A stretch of 64,000 bases of DNA from Microbispora amethystogenes (GTDB lineage: Bacteria; Actinomycetota; Actinomycetes; Streptosporangiales; Streptosporangiaceae): assembly GCF_016863015.1 (NCBI RefSeq), contig NZ_BOOB01000043.1, positions 1-64,000 on the forward strand. The letters run 5' to 3'. Position numbers and translations under genes: made by a program. The notes under the pieces are model-generated. The model was given only the letters and a program-made list of their open reading frames with translations. It was not told where the DNA came from and searched no databases. Below are positions 41,822 through 51,906 of this stretch, in pieces; the stretch's first letter is position 1; each line of letters starts with the position of its first letter.

Positions 41822-42667
41822 GTGGTCACCGGCAAGGACCGGCAGAAGCAGCTGGCCCGGGAGCACTACCAGCGGCAGATGCAGACGCGCGTGGAGCGCG
41901 AGCAGAAGGCGCGGCGCAACGCGATCATCGGCACCACCACGGCGGTGGTGGTCGTGATCGGCGGCGTCGTGGCGGCGACGACCCTCCTCGGCGGTGACGA
42001 CAAAGCCGATCCCGCCGCCTCCGCCGCGCCGAGCGCCAGCGCTCTCGCGAACGACCCGAAGCCGTACGATCCGGCCACCGGCACCTGCGGGTACGTGGCC
42101 GACAAGGGCAGCGGCCAGGTCAAGGACGTCGGCGTGCCGCCGGAGAAGGTGAGCACGGCTCCGGCGACGATGACCATCAGGACCAATCTCGGTCCCATCG
42201 TCGCCACGCTCGACAGCGCCAAGGCGCCGTGCACGGTCAACTCGTTCAAGTACCTGGCGTCGAAGGACTACTTCGACGACACCAGGTGCCACCGGATGGG
42301 CACGGACTTCCCGATCCTGCAGTGCGGCGACCCGCTGGCCAAGGCCGACGGGAAGAACCCGACCGACGGCCAGGGCGGTCCCGGCTACCGCTTCGCCAAC
42401 GAGAACCTGGCGGGCGCCAAGTACACGCGCGGCGTGCTCGCGATGGCGAACAGCGGGCCGAACACCAACGGCAGCCAGTTCTTCATCGTCTTCGGGGACA
42501 CCGGGCTGTCGCCCGACTACACGCCTTTCGGTACCGTGACGACAGGACTCGAAATCCTGGACAAGGTGGCCAAGAAGGGCGTGATCGCCGGTGCCACCGG
42601 CGACGGCACCGGAGCCCCGAAGCAGCCCGTAGTCATCAAAGACGTGACAATCACCAGCAAGAGCTGA
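41822..42667 (+). CDS. Membrane-anchored cyclophilin-type peptidyl-prolyl isomerase
   Basis: 281-aa protein: highly charged helical N-terminus (DRQKQLAREHYQRQMQTRVE), one membrane helix (about 39-59), short Pro/Ala linker, then a cyclophilin domain (about 112-280) with MTIRTNLGPIVATLDSAKAP, NSFKYLASKDYFDDT, GGPGYRFANENL and NTNGSQFFIVFG. GTG 41822 has GGGAGG 5 nt upstream. Same fold as the lipoprotein at 36842 but a different anchor. The neighbouring DUF349 gene follows on the same strand. Confidence 0.88.
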   Translation: MVTGKDRQKQLAREHYQRQMQTRVEREQKARRNAIIGTTTAVVVVIGGVVAATTLLGGDDKADPAASAAPSASALANDPKPYDPATGTCGYVADKGSGQVKDVGVPPEKVSTAPATMTIRTNLGPIVATLDSAKAPCTVNSFKYLASKDYFDDTRCHRMGTDFPILQCGDPLAKADGKNPTDGQGGPGYRFANENLAGAKYTRGVLAMANSGPNTNGSQFFIVFGDTGLSPDYTPFGTVTTGLEILDKVAKKGVIAGATGDGTGAPKQPVVIKDVTITSKS

Positions 42668-42726
42668 CGTAATACAACCAAGGGCACATCGGGCCCTGGA
42701 GGCTGATTCAAGTGCGGGAGGACACG

Positions 42727-43956
42727 GTGAGCACCGACCCGTGGGGCCGGGTAGACGAGGACGGCACCGTCTACGTGCGTACGGCTGAGGGAGAACGGGC
42801 CGTCGGGTCCTGGCAGGCCGGAGAGCCGGAGGAGGCGCTGGCCTATTACCGCCGCAAGTTCGACGAGCTGGCCGGCCAGGTCCAGCTGCTGGAGCAGCGG
42901 GTGCGGGGCACCGACCTCGCCCCCGCCCAGGCCGAGTCGAGCATCGCCAAGCTGCGGGAGTCGGTCGCCGAGGCGCACGCCGTCGGCGACCTGGCCTCGC
43001 TGGACGACCGGCTCACGGCGCTGACCGAGCTCGTCGGCAAGCGGCGCGAGGAGCTGCGGGCGGCCCGTGACCAGGCCCGGGTGCACGCCCGGGAGGTCAA
43101 GGAGCGCATCGTCGCCGAGGCCGAGCGCATCGCCGAGGAGACGACCCACTGGAAGTCCGGCGGCGAGCGGCTGCGGCAGCTCGTCGAGGAGTGGAAGGCG
43201 GCCGAGCGGGTCGACCGGGCCACCGAGGCGGCGCTGTGGAAGCGGCTGTCCACGGCCCGTACGGCCTTCGCCAAGCGGCGCAAGGCGTACTTCTCCTCCC
43301 TGGACGAGCAGCGCGACGCGGTGCGGGGCGCCAAGGAGCGCATCGTGAACGAGGCCGAGGCGCTGGCCGGCTCGACGGAGTGGAACGCCACCGCGGCGGC
43401 CTACCGTGAGCTGATGAGCCAGTGGAAGGCCGCGGGCCGGGCCTCCCGGGAGGCCGAGGACGAGCTGTGGACGCGCTTCAAGGCCGCCCAGGACGAGTTC
43501 TTCCACGCCCGCTCCGCGGTGTTCGCCGAGCGGGACGCCTCGTTCGCGGCCAACGCGGAGGTCAAGGAGGGGCTGCTGACCGAGGCCGAGCGGCTGCTCC
43601 CGGTCGGCGACGCGCGCGCGGCGCGGTCGGCGCTGCGCGGCATCCTGGAGCGGTGGGAGGCGGCCGGCCCGGTGCCGCGCGACCAGCGCGACCGCCTGGA
43701 GGGCGGGCTGCGCAAGGTCGACGAGGCCGTCCGCAGGGCCGAGGAGAACGAGTGGAAGCGCTCGAACCCCGAGGCCAGGGCGCGCGCCCAGGACACCGTC
43801 AACCAGCTCCGCAGGTCCATCGAGCAGCTGGAGACCCGGCTGTCGAAGGCCCAGACGGCGGGCCGGGACAAGGACGTCAAGGAGGCCGAGGAGGCCCTGG
43901 CCGCCCGCCGCTCCTGGCTGGAGGAGGCCGAGCGCACGCTCGCCGAGTTCTCCTGA
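42727..43956 (+). CDS. DUF349 repeat protein
   Basis: 409-aa soluble protein, almost wholly alpha-helical and rich in Glu, Arg and Ala, with three DUF349 repeats (each holding a W-K-x-A/x-R-x-x-A-x-L-W core, e.g. LVEEWKAAERVDRATEAALW, LMSQWKAAGRASREAEDELW, ILERWEAAGPVPRDQRD) and a C-terminal coiled coil. GTG 42727 has GGGAGG 5 nt upstream. Function unknown. It lies between the cyclophilin and relA, as in other actinobacteria. Confidence 0.85.
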   Translation: MSTDPWGRVDEDGTVYVRTAEGERAVGSWQAGEPEEALAYYRRKFDELAGQVQLLEQRVRGTDLAPAQAESSIAKLRESVAEAHAVGDLASLDDRLTALTELVGKRREELRAARDQARVHAREVKERIVAEAERIAEETTHWKSGGERLRQLVEEWKAAERVDRATEAALWKRLSTARTAFAKRRKAYFSSLDEQRDAVRGAKERIVNEAEALAGSTEWNATAAAYRELMSQWKAAGRASREAEDELWTRFKAAQDEFFHARSAVFAERDASFAANAEVKEGLLTEAERLLPVGDARAARSALRGILERWEAAGPVPRDQRDRLEGGLRKVDEAVRRAEENEWKRSNPEARARAQDTVNQLRRSIEQLETRLSKAQTAGRDKDVKEAEEALAARRSWLEEAERTLAEFS

Positions 43957-43984
43957 CCCTCCCCGCTCTCCCCGGCGCTCTCCT

Positions 43985-44013
43985 CCCCGGCGCGGCCGCA
44001 CGGCCCGCCGGGG
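43985..44013. terminator. Convergent terminator between DUF349 gene and relA
   Basis: Hairpin CCCCGGCG / CGCCGGGG with inner GGCCG-CA-CGGCC (13 bp in all, one bulge), in the 70-bp gap between the two stop codons. No T tract. Confidence 0.6.
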
Positions 44014-44026
44014 ACGGCGGCGGTCG

Positions 44027-46396
44027 TCAGTTGGTCACGCGGTAGACGTCGTAGACGCCGGCGATGCCCCGCACCGCCTTGAGCACGTGCCCCAGGTGCT
44101 TGGGGTCGCCCATCTCGAAGGTGAACTTGCTGATGGCGACCCTGTCCCTGCTGGTCGCGACCGAGGCGGACAGGATGTTCACGTGCTGGTCCGACAGGGT
44201 CCGCGTGACGTCCGACAGCAGGCGGGGCCGGTCGAGCGCCTCCACCTGGATCGCGACGAGGAAGACCGAGTCGTCCCCGGGCGACCAGGCGACCTCCACC
44301 AGCCGGTCGGGGACGGCGCTGAGCTGCTCGACGTTCGGGCAGTTCGCCCGGTGCACCGACACGCCGTGCCCGCGGGTGACGAACCCGACGATGTCGTCCC
44401 CCGGCACCGGGGTGCAGCAGCGCGACAGGCGCACCCACACGTCGGGATCGCCCGCCACCATCACCCCGGCGTTCGAGCCGGCCCTCGGCCTGCCCTTGAG
44501 CCGCGTCGGGACCTGGGCCTCGGCGATGTCCTCTTCGGCCCCCTCGACGCCTCCCAGGGCCTGCACGAGCTTGTCCACGACCGACTGGGCGGCGACGTGC
44601 CCCTCGCCCACCGCGGCGTACAGGGCGGAGACGTCGGCGTAGCGCAGGTCGCGGGCGAGCGCCAGCAGCGCCTCGCCGGACATCAGCCGCTGCAGCGGCA
44701 GGCCCTGCTTGCGCATGGCCCGTCCGATCGCCTCCTTGCCCGCCTCGATGGCGGTCTCGCGGCGCTCCTTGGTGAACCACTGGCGGATCTTGTTGCGGGC
44801 CCGGCCGCTCTTGACGAACTTGAGCCAGTCTCGCGACGGGCCCGCGTCCGGCGACTTCGAGGTGAAGATCTCGACGGTGTCGCCGTTGCCGAGACGGGAC
44901 TCCAGCGGGACCAGCCGGCCGTTCACCCGCGCGCCGATGCACCGGTGGCCGACCTCCGTGTGCACCGCGTACGCGAAGTCGACCGGGGTCGCGCCCTCCG
45001 GCAGGGCGATCACCTGGCCGCGCGGGGTGAAGACGAACACCTCGGAGACCGACAGGTCGAAGCGCAGCGACTCCAGGAACTCCCCAGGGTCGGAGGTCTC
45101 CTTCTGCCAGTCGAGGAGCTGGCGCAGCCAGGCCATGTCGCTGACCGGCTTGACCTTCCCGGGGCCCGCCCCGATCATCTCCTCCTTGTACTTCCAGTGC
45201 GCCGCCACGCCGTACTCGGCGCGGTTGTGCATCGCCCGGGTGCGGATCTGCAGCTCGATGGCCTTGCCGTCGGGTCCCATGACCGTCGTGTGCAGCGACT
45301 GGTACATGTTGAACTTCGGCATGGCGATGTAGTCCTTGAACCGCCCCGGCACCGGCTTCCACTGGGCGTGGATCGTTCCGAGCGCGGCGTAGCAGTCGCG
45401 GACCGTGTCGACCAGCACGCGGATGCCCACCAGGTCGTAGATGTCGTCGAAGGCCACGGCCTTGGCGATCATCTTCTGGTAGATCGAGTAGTAGTGCTTG
45501 GGCCGGCCCCGGACGGTCGCCTTGATCTTCGCCTCGCGCAGGTCGGCGGAGACCTTCTCGATCACCTCGTGCAGGTACAGGTCGCGGCGCGGCGCCCGCT
45601 CCGACACCATGCGGGCGATCTCGTCGTACCGCTTGGGGTAGAGCATGGCGAACGCGAGGTCCTCCAGCTCCCACTTGATGGTGTTCATGCCGAGCCGGTG
45701 CGCCAGCGGCGCGAAGATCTCCAGCGTCTCGCGCGACTTCTGCTGGCGCTTGTGCTCGGGCATGTAGCGCATGGTCCGCATGTTGTGCAGCCGGTCGGCG
45801 AGCTTGATCACCAGCACGCGGATGTCGCGCGACATCGCGACGACCATCTTGCGCACGGTCTCGGCCTGCGCCGCGTCGCCGAACTTCACCTTGTCGAGCT
45901 TGGTCACCCCGTCGACGAGCAGCGCGATGTTGTCGCCGAAGTCGGCTCGTAACTCGTCGAGGCTGTAGGCGGTGTCCTCGACGGTGTCGTGCAGCAGGGC
46001 CGCGCACAGCGTCTCGTCGTCGGTGCCGAGCTCCGCGAGGATCGTCGCCACCGCGAGCGGGTGCGTGATGTACGGATCGCCGCTCTTCCGCTTCTGGTCG
46101 CGGTGGTGATAGGCGGCGACGTCGTACGCGCGCTCGATCAGCCGCAGGTCGGCCTTGGGATGGGTGGCACGGACCGTCTTGAAGAGCGGTTCCAACACCG
46201 GATTCATAGCACCCCACTGCCCCCCGAAACGGGCGAGCCTACGTCGCGTGGCCGGCGACGCCGGCTTGTCCTCAGGGCCCGCCGCGGGGTCGCGCGCCTC
46301 CTCGGGGGGCACGTCGGTGACGGGCTCGGGGACGTCGCGGGGCGTCTCACCGCGATCGACCCGCGCGTCGTCGGGCACGACCACATCACGGGGCAC
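44027..46396 (-). CDS. relA: Bifunctional (p)ppGpp synthetase/hydrolase Rel
   Basis: Makes and degrades the stringent-response alarmones. N-terminal HD hydrolase (about 65-260; H-T-H112 and HD136-137, HDTVEDT), synthetase domain (about 300-420; [30 protein letters not shown]), TGS (about 455-515), helical/zinc-finger region with [19 protein letters not shown] and HRANC, and C-terminal ACT (about 710-789). Length 789 aa, the single long RSH type of actinobacteria. ATG 46396. Upstream of it on the same strand are apt, secF, secD and yajC, a conserved order. Confidence 0.94.
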   Translation of the reverse strand: MPRDVVVPDDARVDRGETPRDVPEPVTDVPPEEARDPAAGPEDKPASPATRRRLARFGGQWGAMNPVLEPLFKTVRATHPKADLRLIERAYDVAAYHHRDQKRKSGDPYITHPLAVATILAELGTDDETLCAALLHDTVEDTAYSLDELRADFGDNIALLVDGVTKLDKVKFGDAAQAETVRKMVVAMSRDIRVLVIKLADRLHNMRTMRYMPEHKRQQKSRETLEIFAPLAHRLGMNTIKWELEDLAFAMLYPKRYDEIARMVSERAPRRDLYLHEVIEKVSADLREAKIKATVRGRPKHYYSIYQKMIAKAVAFDDIYDLVGIRVLVDTVRDCYAALGTIHAQWKPVPGRFKDYIAMPKFNMYQSLHTTVMGPDGKAIELQIRTRAMHNRAEYGVAAHWKYKEEMIGAGPGKVKPVSDMAWLRQLLDWQKETSDPGEFLESLRFDLSVSEVFVFTPRGQVIALPEGATPVDFAYAVHTEVGHRCIGARVNGRLVPLESRLGNGDTVEIFTSKSPDAGPSRDWLKFVKSGRARNKIRQWFTKERRETAIEAGKEAIGRAMRKQGLPLQRLMSGEALLALARDLRYADVSALYAAVGEGHVAAQSVVDKLVQALGGVEGAEEDIAEAQVPTRLKGRPRAGSNAGVMVAGDPDVWVRLSRCCTPVPGDDIVGFVTRGHGVSVHRANCPNVEQLSAVPDRLVEVAWSPGDDSVFLVAIQVEALDRPRLLSDVTRTLSDQHVNILSASVATSRDRVAISKFTFEMGDPKHLGHVLKAVRGIAGVYDVYRVTN

Positions 46397-46484
46397 ACAG
46401 ACTCCTCACGTCGAGTCCAGATTCCACAGTGTATCCGTGCTGCCACAGCGCTCTCGGCCGCGTGCCCCTTTTCGCCCGGTTCAC

Positions 46485-47000
46485 TCAGACGGTGAGCAGG
46501 GTGCGCACCTCCAGCCCGGGCAGCCGGTCGCGGCCGGAGAGGAAGGACAGCTCCATCAGGAAGGAGACCGCCACCACCTGCGCGCCGGTCCGCCTGACCA
46601 GCTCCACGGCGGCCCGGGCGGTGCCGCCCGTGGCGAGGACGTCGTCCACGATCAGCACGCGGTCGCCGGACTCGAAGGCGTCGGCGTGGACCTCGATCGT
46701 CGCGGAGCCGTACTCCAGATCATAGGACGCCTCGTACGTCTCCGAGGGCAGTTTGCCCTCTTTGCGCACTGGTACGAATCCCGCGCCGCTGCGGTAGGCC
46801 ACCGGGGCGGCGAGGATGAACCCGCGGGCCTCGATGCCGACCACCTTGTCGAACGCGAGTCCCTCGCCGAGCTCGTCCACGACCTGCGTGAAGGCCGCGT
46901 GGTCCGCCAGCAGCGGGGTGATGTCCTTGAAGAGGATGCCCGGCTTGGGGTAGTCGGGGACATCCCTGATGAGTGCCGTCCAGTCAGTCACGACGTTCAC
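46485..47000 (-). CDS. apt: Adenine phosphoribosyltransferase
   Basis: Salvages adenine to AMP with PRPP. Signature PRPP loop VLIVDDVLATGGTARA, with DYPKPGILFKDITPLL and GIEARGFILAAPVAYR. Length 171 aa from GTG 47000; GTG 46991 is an alternative three codons in. 88 nt before relA; the pair is conserved in actinobacteria. Confidence 0.9.
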   Translation of the reverse strand: MNVVTDWTALIRDVPDYPKPGILFKDITPLLADHAAFTQVVDELGEGLAFDKVVGIEARGFILAAPVAYRSGAGFVPVRKEGKLPSETYEASYDLEYGSATIEVHADAFESGDRVLIVDDVLATGGTARAAVELVRRTGAQVVAVSFLMELSFLSGRDRLPGLEVRTLLTV

Positions 47001-47059
47001 CCTAGTGCCGCGACCGCCGGGATTCTCCCGGGCTCCTGAAGGGCTCCTGCGTACGTGAA

Positions 47060-47095
47060 GGCGCCCCCGGAACCCGTGCGGGTTCCGGGGGCGCC
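47060..47095 (-). terminator. Strong terminator after secF
   Basis: Perfect 16-bp GC-rich stem GGCGCCCCCGGAACCC / GGGTTCCGGGGGCGCC with a 4-nt loop, 28 nt after the secF stop and 60 nt before apt. It uncouples secDF from apt-relA, unless read-through is used. Confidence 0.75.
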
Positions 47096-47122
47096 TCCGT
47101 GGTGTGCGCGTCCGGCGAGCGC

Positions 47123-48166
47123 TCAGCGCTTCTTGCGCTTGTCGTCGGCCGGGGTCGTGCCCTGCGAGCCGGCCGAGACCGGCTCCTTGACCGTACGGGA
47201 GGCCTTGGCGGTGGAGACCTCCTTGGCGTGCACCCGCTTGGCGAGCGCCTGCCACTTGGGCTCCCGCTCCTTGAGCGTGACCAGGATCGGCGTCGCCACG
47301 CACAGGGACGAGTAGGTGCCGACGACCATGCCGACGAACAGGGCCAGCGACAGGTCCTTCAGCGTGCCCGCGCCGAGCAGCGTGGTGCCGATGAACAGGA
47401 TCGCCGCCACCGGCAGGATCGCCACCAGCGAGGTGTTCAGCGACCGGATCAGCGTGTGGCTGAGCGCGTTGTTGGCGGCCTGAGTGTAGGTCATCTTCGC
47501 GCTCGTGCCGAGCTTGCCGGTGACCTCCTTGATCATGTCGAAGACGACGACCGCGTCGTACAACGAATAACCGAGGATGGTGAGGAAGCCGAGCATGGTC
47601 GCCGGGGTGACCTCGAAGCCCGACCAGGCGTAGACGCCTGCCGTGATGACGAGGTCGTGCATGAGGGCGACGATCGCCGCGAGGGCCATCCGCCACTCGA
47701 ACGCCACCGACAGGTACAGCATGATCGCGATCATGAAGACCACGAGGCCGATCCAGGCCTTCTGGGAGACCTCGCCACCCCAGGTCGCGCCGATGACCTG
47801 CGAGCTGACCTGGCTCTCCGGGACGCCGTACTTCTGGGCGACCGTCTGCTGGACCTTGGTCACCTCCTCGGCCTTGAGGCTCTCGGTGGTGACCCGCCAG
47901 TTCGGGCCGGCCTGCTGGACGATGACCTGGTGGGGCCCGGCCTCCGCGACGGTCTCCCGGACCTGCTCGATGCTGGAGCCGGGCGTGCGGGCGAAGTCGA
48001 AGACCGAGCCGCCGCGGAACTCCACGCCCAGGTTCAGCCCGTGCAGCGCCAGGCCCAGGATCGAGACGGCCAGCAGGAACGCCGACAGGCCGTACCAGGT
48101 CTTGCGCTTGCCGACGAAGTCGATGTCGATGTCGCCGCGGTAGAGGCGGCTGATCACTCCCGGCAT
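47123..48166 (-). CDS. secF: Protein translocase subunit SecF
   Basis: Proton-driven partner of SecD that improves late stages of Sec export. Six predicted membrane helices: one at the N-terminus, then a ~100-residue external domain, then five clustered helices (LVVFMIAIMLYLSVAFEW through the MVVGTYSSLCVATPILV end). RGGSVFDF is the family motif, and Asp in DLVITAGVYA lies at the proton path. 347 aa. The ATG overlaps the secD stop by one base (TGATG), with GGAGG upstream. Confidence 0.93.
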   Translation of the reverse strand: MPGVISRLYRGDIDIDFVGKRKTWYGLSAFLLAVSILGLALHGLNLGVEFRGGSVFDFARTPGSSIEQVRETVAEAGPHQVIVQQAGPNWRVTTESLKAEEVTKVQQTVAQKYGVPESQVSSQVIGATWGGEVSQKAWIGLVVFMIAIMLYLSVAFEWRMALAAIVALMHDLVITAGVYAWSGFEVTPATMLGFLTILGYSLYDAVVVFDMIKEVTGKLGTSAKMTYTQAANNALSHTLIRSLNTSLVAILPVAAILFIGTTLLGAGTLKDLSLALFVGMVVGTYSSLCVATPILVTLKEREPKWQALAKRVHAKEVSTAKASRTVKEPVSAGSQGTTPADDKRKKR

Positions 48167-49938
48167 CACGCCTCCTGCAGGGTCTGCTCGGCGCGGCCGG
48201 TGCGGCCCATGCGCTCCGCGTCGAGTCCGGACAGCTTGTGGCCCTTGGCGAAGAACCGCATCCGCGCCGCGAGGGACATCAGCGGCTTGGTGAAGAGGAA
48301 CACGACGACGACGTCGATGAGCGTCGTCAGGCCCATCGCGAACGCGAAGCCGGCCACGTCGCCGACCGCGAGGAAGTAGAGCACCACCGCGGCGATGAAC
48401 ATGACGGCGTCGGCCACCAGGATGGTGCGCCGGGCGCGCCGCCAGGCCACCTCGACCGCCGAGCGCAGCGTACGGCGGCCTTCCTTGATCTCGTCGCGGA
48501 TCCGCTCGAAGTAGACGATGAACGAGTCGGCCGTGATGCCGATGGAGACCACCAGGCCGATGATGTGCGGCAGCGAGAGCCGGAAGCCCGCGTTGTGGCT
48601 CAGGACGTCGACGGTCAGGAACGTGACGATCGCCGCCACGCAGAGGCTGGCCATGCCGATGAGCCCGAGGCCGCGGTAGTAGAGCAGCAGGTAGAGCATG
48701 ACGATGATCAGGCCGAAGGCACCGGAGATGAGACCGCCGCGCAGCTGGTCCTGGCCGAGGGTCGAGGAGACCGACACGACCGAGCTCTGCTTGAACTTCA
48801 GCGGCAGCGCGCCGTACTTGAGCTGGTCGGCCAGGTCGGTGGCGGTCACCTGGGTGAAGCTGCCGGAGATGCGGGCGCTGCCGCCGGGGATGGCCTCCTC
48901 GATCGTCGGGGCGACGATGACGACGCCGTCCAGCACGTTGGCGAGCTGGTTGCGCGGGGCCGGCAGGCTGGTGATGCGCCGGGTGATGTCGGCGAACTGC
49001 GTGGCGCCCTTCGACTTGAAGTTCACCTGGACGATCCACTCACCGGTGGTGGGGTCGGTGCCCGCCTGGGCACCGCTGATCTCGGTGCCCTGTACGGCGG
49101 CCTTGTCCAGGATGTAGCGGGCCGAGCCGTCGTCGCTGCAGGCGACGATCTGCTTGTTCGGGTCGTCGAGGGCGCCCTGGCCGCGGTTCTTCGCGCTGCA
49201 GTCGATGTTGCGGAACTCGGTGAGCAGCGCCTGGTCGATGCCGCTCGTGTCCTGGCCCGCCAGCGGGTCGCTCGCGTCCTCGGGCGCGGCGCTCGACGAC
49301 GGCGCGGCGGAGGCGGAGGCCGAGGGAGAGGCCTTCGCGGCACGGCCGCCGGACGTCCTGGCACGCTTGGTCTCGCTCGGCTCCGGCGTCGGCGCGGTCA
49401 GCGCCTTCGACAGCGCCCGGCCGGCCGGTGTGGCGTTCCCGCTCGGGGCCGCGCTGGCCTTGGCCGTCGAGGCCACGCCTGGGGAGGCCGCCGGGGAGGC
49501 CGCGGCCGAGCCGCTCGGAGCCGGCGCGGCGGTGGACGGCTGGACCGGCGGCGCCTTGGCCGCGGCCACCGCGAGCACCTGCCGCATGCGCAGTTCGGCC
49601 GTGGTGGACACCAGCTTGAGCGCCTCGTCCCGGCCCGCTCCCGGGATCTGGATCACGATGTTGTCGTTCGACTTCGCGACCTGGGCGTCGGAGATGCCGG
49701 TGCCGTTGACGCGCTGCCGGATGATCGTCACGGCGCGGTCGAGGCTCTCCTGCGAGGGAGTCTTCCCGTTCGCCAGCACCGGCGAGAGCGTCACGGTGGT
49801 GCCGCCCGCGAGGTCGAGGCCGAACTTGGGGACGAACGCCTTCTGAAGGGCGACCGTCGCGCCCATGACAATGATGAGCACGAGGAGCAGCAGGAGTGTG
49901 CGTCCCGGCTTGCTCTGGCTACTGGTCGGTGGGGCCAC
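48166..49938 (-). CDS. secD: Protein translocase subunit SecD
   Basis: 590-aa member of the RND superfamily. N-terminal helix (13-33), GLDLAGGTTVTL signature, large external P1/head region, then five C-terminal helices including LSHNAGFRLSLPHIIGLVVS and GITADSFIVYFERI. Residues about 124-228 are an extra Ala/Ser/Pro-rich, low-complexity insertion in the external domain, so the protein is longer than many SecD. ATG 49938. yajC-secD-secF is the usual trio. Confidence 0.93.
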   Translation of the reverse strand: MAPPTSSQSKPGRTLLLLLVLIIVMGATVALQKAFVPKFGLDLAGGTTVTLSPVLANGKTPSQESLDRAVTIIRQRVNGTGISDAQVAKSNDNIVIQIPGAGRDEALKLVSTTAELRMRQVLAVAAAKAPPVQPSTAAPAPSGSAAASPAASPGVASTAKASAAPSGNATPAGRALSKALTAPTPEPSETKRARTSGGRAAKASPSASASAAPSSSAAPEDASDPLAGQDTSGIDQALLTEFRNIDCSAKNRGQGALDDPNKQIVACSDDGSARYILDKAAVQGTEISGAQAGTDPTTGEWIVQVNFKSKGATQFADITRRITSLPAPRNQLANVLDGVVIVAPTIEEAIPGGSARISGSFTQVTATDLADQLKYGALPLKFKQSSVVSVSSTLGQDQLRGGLISGAFGLIIVMLYLLLYYRGLGLIGMASLCVAAIVTFLTVDVLSHNAGFRLSLPHIIGLVVSIGITADSFIVYFERIRDEIKEGRRTLRSAVEVAWRRARRTILVADAVMFIAAVVLYFLAVGDVAGFAFAMGLTTLIDVVVVFLFTKPLMSLAARMRFFAKGHKLSGLDAERMGRTGRAEQTLQEA

Positions 49939-49979
49939 TGGAGGTCAGTTCTTTCGTCGAAAGGTTGCGATCAGCCTAC

Positions 49980-50336
49980 TCAGGACTGCTTGGTGCTCGT
50001 ATCGTCGCCGTTCCCCGTGTCGGGACCACCGGTCACGGTCTCCTCGGTCTCCACGCCGGTCACGTCGCCCACGGGAGTGAGCACGCGGCCGATCGCGCCC
50101 TTGACCCAGCGGGTCTCGACGCCGGGCGCGAGTTCGAGCACGACGTCGTCGTCCTCCAGGGCGACGACCGTCGCGAACAGGCCTGTCGTGGTCATGACCC
50201 GGACGCCCGGGGTGAGGGAGTTCTGCATCTGGACCTGCTCCTGCTGCCGCTTGCGCTGCGGGCGGATCAACAGGAAGTAGAAAACCACTACCAGCAAGAT
50301 CAGTGGCAGGAACGTCCCAAGCGGGTTGTTACCCAC
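49980..50336 (-). CDS. yajC: Preprotein translocase subunit YajC
   Basis: Small SecDF-YajC component: one membrane helix (FLPLILLVVVFYFLLI) then RPQRKRQQEQVQMQNSL and a beta-rich cytoplasmic domain (PGVRVMTTTGLFATVVALED), acidic Thr-rich tail. 118 aa from GTG 50336, GGAAGG about 9 nt upstream. 42 nt ahead of secD. Confidence 0.9.
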   Translation of the reverse strand: MGNNPLGTFLPLILLVVVFYFLLIRPQRKRQQEQVQMQNSLTPGVRVMTTTGLFATVVALEDDDVVLELAPGVETRWVKGAIGRVLTPVGDVTGVETEETVTGGPDTGNGDDTSTKQS

Positions 50337-50453
50337 GGGGGCCACCCTTCCGTAACGTGATGAACCGGCCTGACGCCGGAGGTCTGGTGCGCTGCGACAC
50401 GCGGGCCACCGCGACGCTGCTCGCGCCGGCGTGAGCGGCCAGTCAAGCCACGC

Positions 50454-50483
50454 AGTGTATGCGAGCCCGCCGAAGCCCGGCAA
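50454..50483 (-). promoter_or_regulatory. Candidate promoter of yajC-secDF
   Basis: Minus-strand TTGCCG (50478-50483), 18 nt, TACACT (50454-50459), about 120 bp before the yajC start. It sits in the 293-bp gap below ruvB, the only space available for a promoter of this unit. Confidence 0.45.
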
Positions 50484-50570
50484 CGAACCCACGGCTCGGC
50501 GAGCAGGAAAGTTCCCGTTTCATGGGCTTCGCAATCGGTCTGTTACCTCTTTGCCCCGGTTTCCGCTTCC

Positions 50571-50603
50571 GGGGAGCGCCCGGGGAGTGCCCGGGGAGTG
50601 CCC
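50571..50603. repeat. Three-copy 11-bp tandem repeat between yajC and ruvB
   Basis: GGGGAG(C/T)GCCC occurs at 50571, 50582 and 50593, exact 11-bp period, followed by a partial copy. It lies in the ruvB-yajC gap, 27 bp after the ruvB stop. The same unit length as the repeat at 29621, but a different sequence. Confidence 0.65.
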
Positions 50604-50629
50604 GGAGGGCGCTTCCCGGTGACGCGCGG

Positions 50630-51676
50630 TCAGCCCTCGAAGAGCGTGGGGGCGACGGGCGATCCGAAGCTGTCAGGAGGCGGAGTCAGGCCGAGGTGCG
50701 CCCAGGCGGAGGCGGTGGCGACCCGCCCGCGCGGCGTGCGGGCCAGCAGGCCCTGCCGCACCAGGAAGGGCTCGGCCACGACCTCGACGGTCTCCGGCTC
50801 CTCCCCCACCGCGACCGCGAGCGTCGACAGGCCCACCGGCCCGCCGCCGAACTTGCGCAGCAGCGCGTCGAGCACCGCCCGGTCGAGCCGGTCGAGGCCC
50901 TCCGCGTCCACCTCGTACAGGTTGAGCGCCGCCGCCGCGATCTCCCTGGTGACCACGCCTTCCGCGCGGACCTCCGCGAAGTCGCGCACCCGCCTGAGCA
51001 GGCGGTTGGCGATGCGGGGCGTGCCGCGCGAGCGGCGGGCGATCTCCAGGGCGCTGTCGTCGGGCAGCTCCACCGACAGCAGGCGGGCCGAGCGCCGCAG
51101 CACCAGCTCCAGCTCCGCCACCTCGTAGAAGTCCATGTGGGCGGTGAAGCCGAACCTGTCACGCAGCGGCGCGGGCAGCAGGCCCGCCCGGGTGGTGGCC
51201 CCGACCAGCGTGAACGGGGCGATGTCGAGGGGGATCGAGGTGGCTCCGGGGCCCTTGCCGACGACGATGTCGACCCGGAAGTCCTCCATCGCGAGGTAGA
51301 GCATCTCCTCGGCGGGCCGGGACATCCGGTGGATCTCGTCGATGAACAGGACCTCGCCCTCGGTCAGCGTGGACAGGATCGCGGCGAGGTCGCCCGCGCG
51401 CTCCAGCGCGGGGCCCGAGGTCATCCGCAGCGGCGCGCCCAGCTCGGCCGCGATGATCATGGCGAGTGTGGTCTTGCCCAGGCCGGGGCCGCCGCTCATC
51501 AGGACGTGGTCGGGCGGCCGGTTGCGGCGCAGCGCGCTCTCCAGGACCAGCGAGAGCTGCTCGCGCACGCGGCCCTGCCCGATGAACTCGTCGAGCCGCC
51601 TCGGACGCAGCGCGGCCTCGATCGCCCGCTCGTCGCCCTCGGGCTCGGGCGACACGAGATCCCGCTCCACACTCAC
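50630..51676 (-). CDS. ruvB: Holliday junction branch migration ATPase RuvB
   Basis: Hexameric AAA+ motor that drives branch migration with RuvA. Walker [13 protein letters not shown], Walker [11 protein letters not shown], sensor-1 [11 protein letters not shown], arginine finger region PLRDRFGF, and C-terminal winged helix ([34 protein letters not shown]). 348 aa from GTG 51676; GTG 51670 is a close alternative. Third gene of ruvC-ruvA-ruvB. Confidence 0.94.
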   Translation of the reverse strand: MSVERDLVSPEPEGDERAIEAALRPRRLDEFIGQGRVREQLSLVLESALRRNRPPDHVLMSGGPGLGKTTLAMIIAAELGAPLRMTSGPALERAGDLAAILSTLTEGEVLFIDEIHRMSRPAEEMLYLAMEDFRVDIVVGKGPGATSIPLDIAPFTLVGATTRAGLLPAPLRDRFGFTAHMDFYEVAELELVLRRSARLLSVELPDDSALEIARRSRGTPRIANRLLRRVRDFAEVRAEGVVTREIAAAALNLYEVDAEGLDRLDRAVLDALLRKFGGGPVGLSTLAVAVGEEPETVEVVAEPFLVRQGLLARTPRGRVATASAWAHLGLTPPPDSFGSPVAPTLFEG

Positions 51677-51863
51677 TCGGCACCATCCGCTCGGCCTGCC
51701 GGGAACCATCCGCTTCCCGGTGAATCTTTCATCGAACCGCCCGGCCCTCGCGCATTCCCCGGCCCGCCTCGCGCCTCCCGGGCCCGCCTCCCGGGTCCGG
51801 CCGCCGGACCCGATGCCGGGCCGGTCGCCGCGTCGGGTCCGCCTCTCCCGTGACCGCCGATGC

Positions 51864-51906
51864 TCACCGGACGGACGTTCACCGGACGCCCCATTCTCAC
51901 CGGACG
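51864..51906. repeat. Three copies of TCACCGGACG after ruvA
   Basis: Plus-strand TCACCGGACG at 51864, 51879 and 51897 (spacing 15 and 18 bp). The last copy contains the ruvA stop codon (minus strand GTCCGGTGA). The 220-bp ruvA-ruvB gap also contains several CCCGGG-rich stretches and no gene. Confidence 0.6.
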
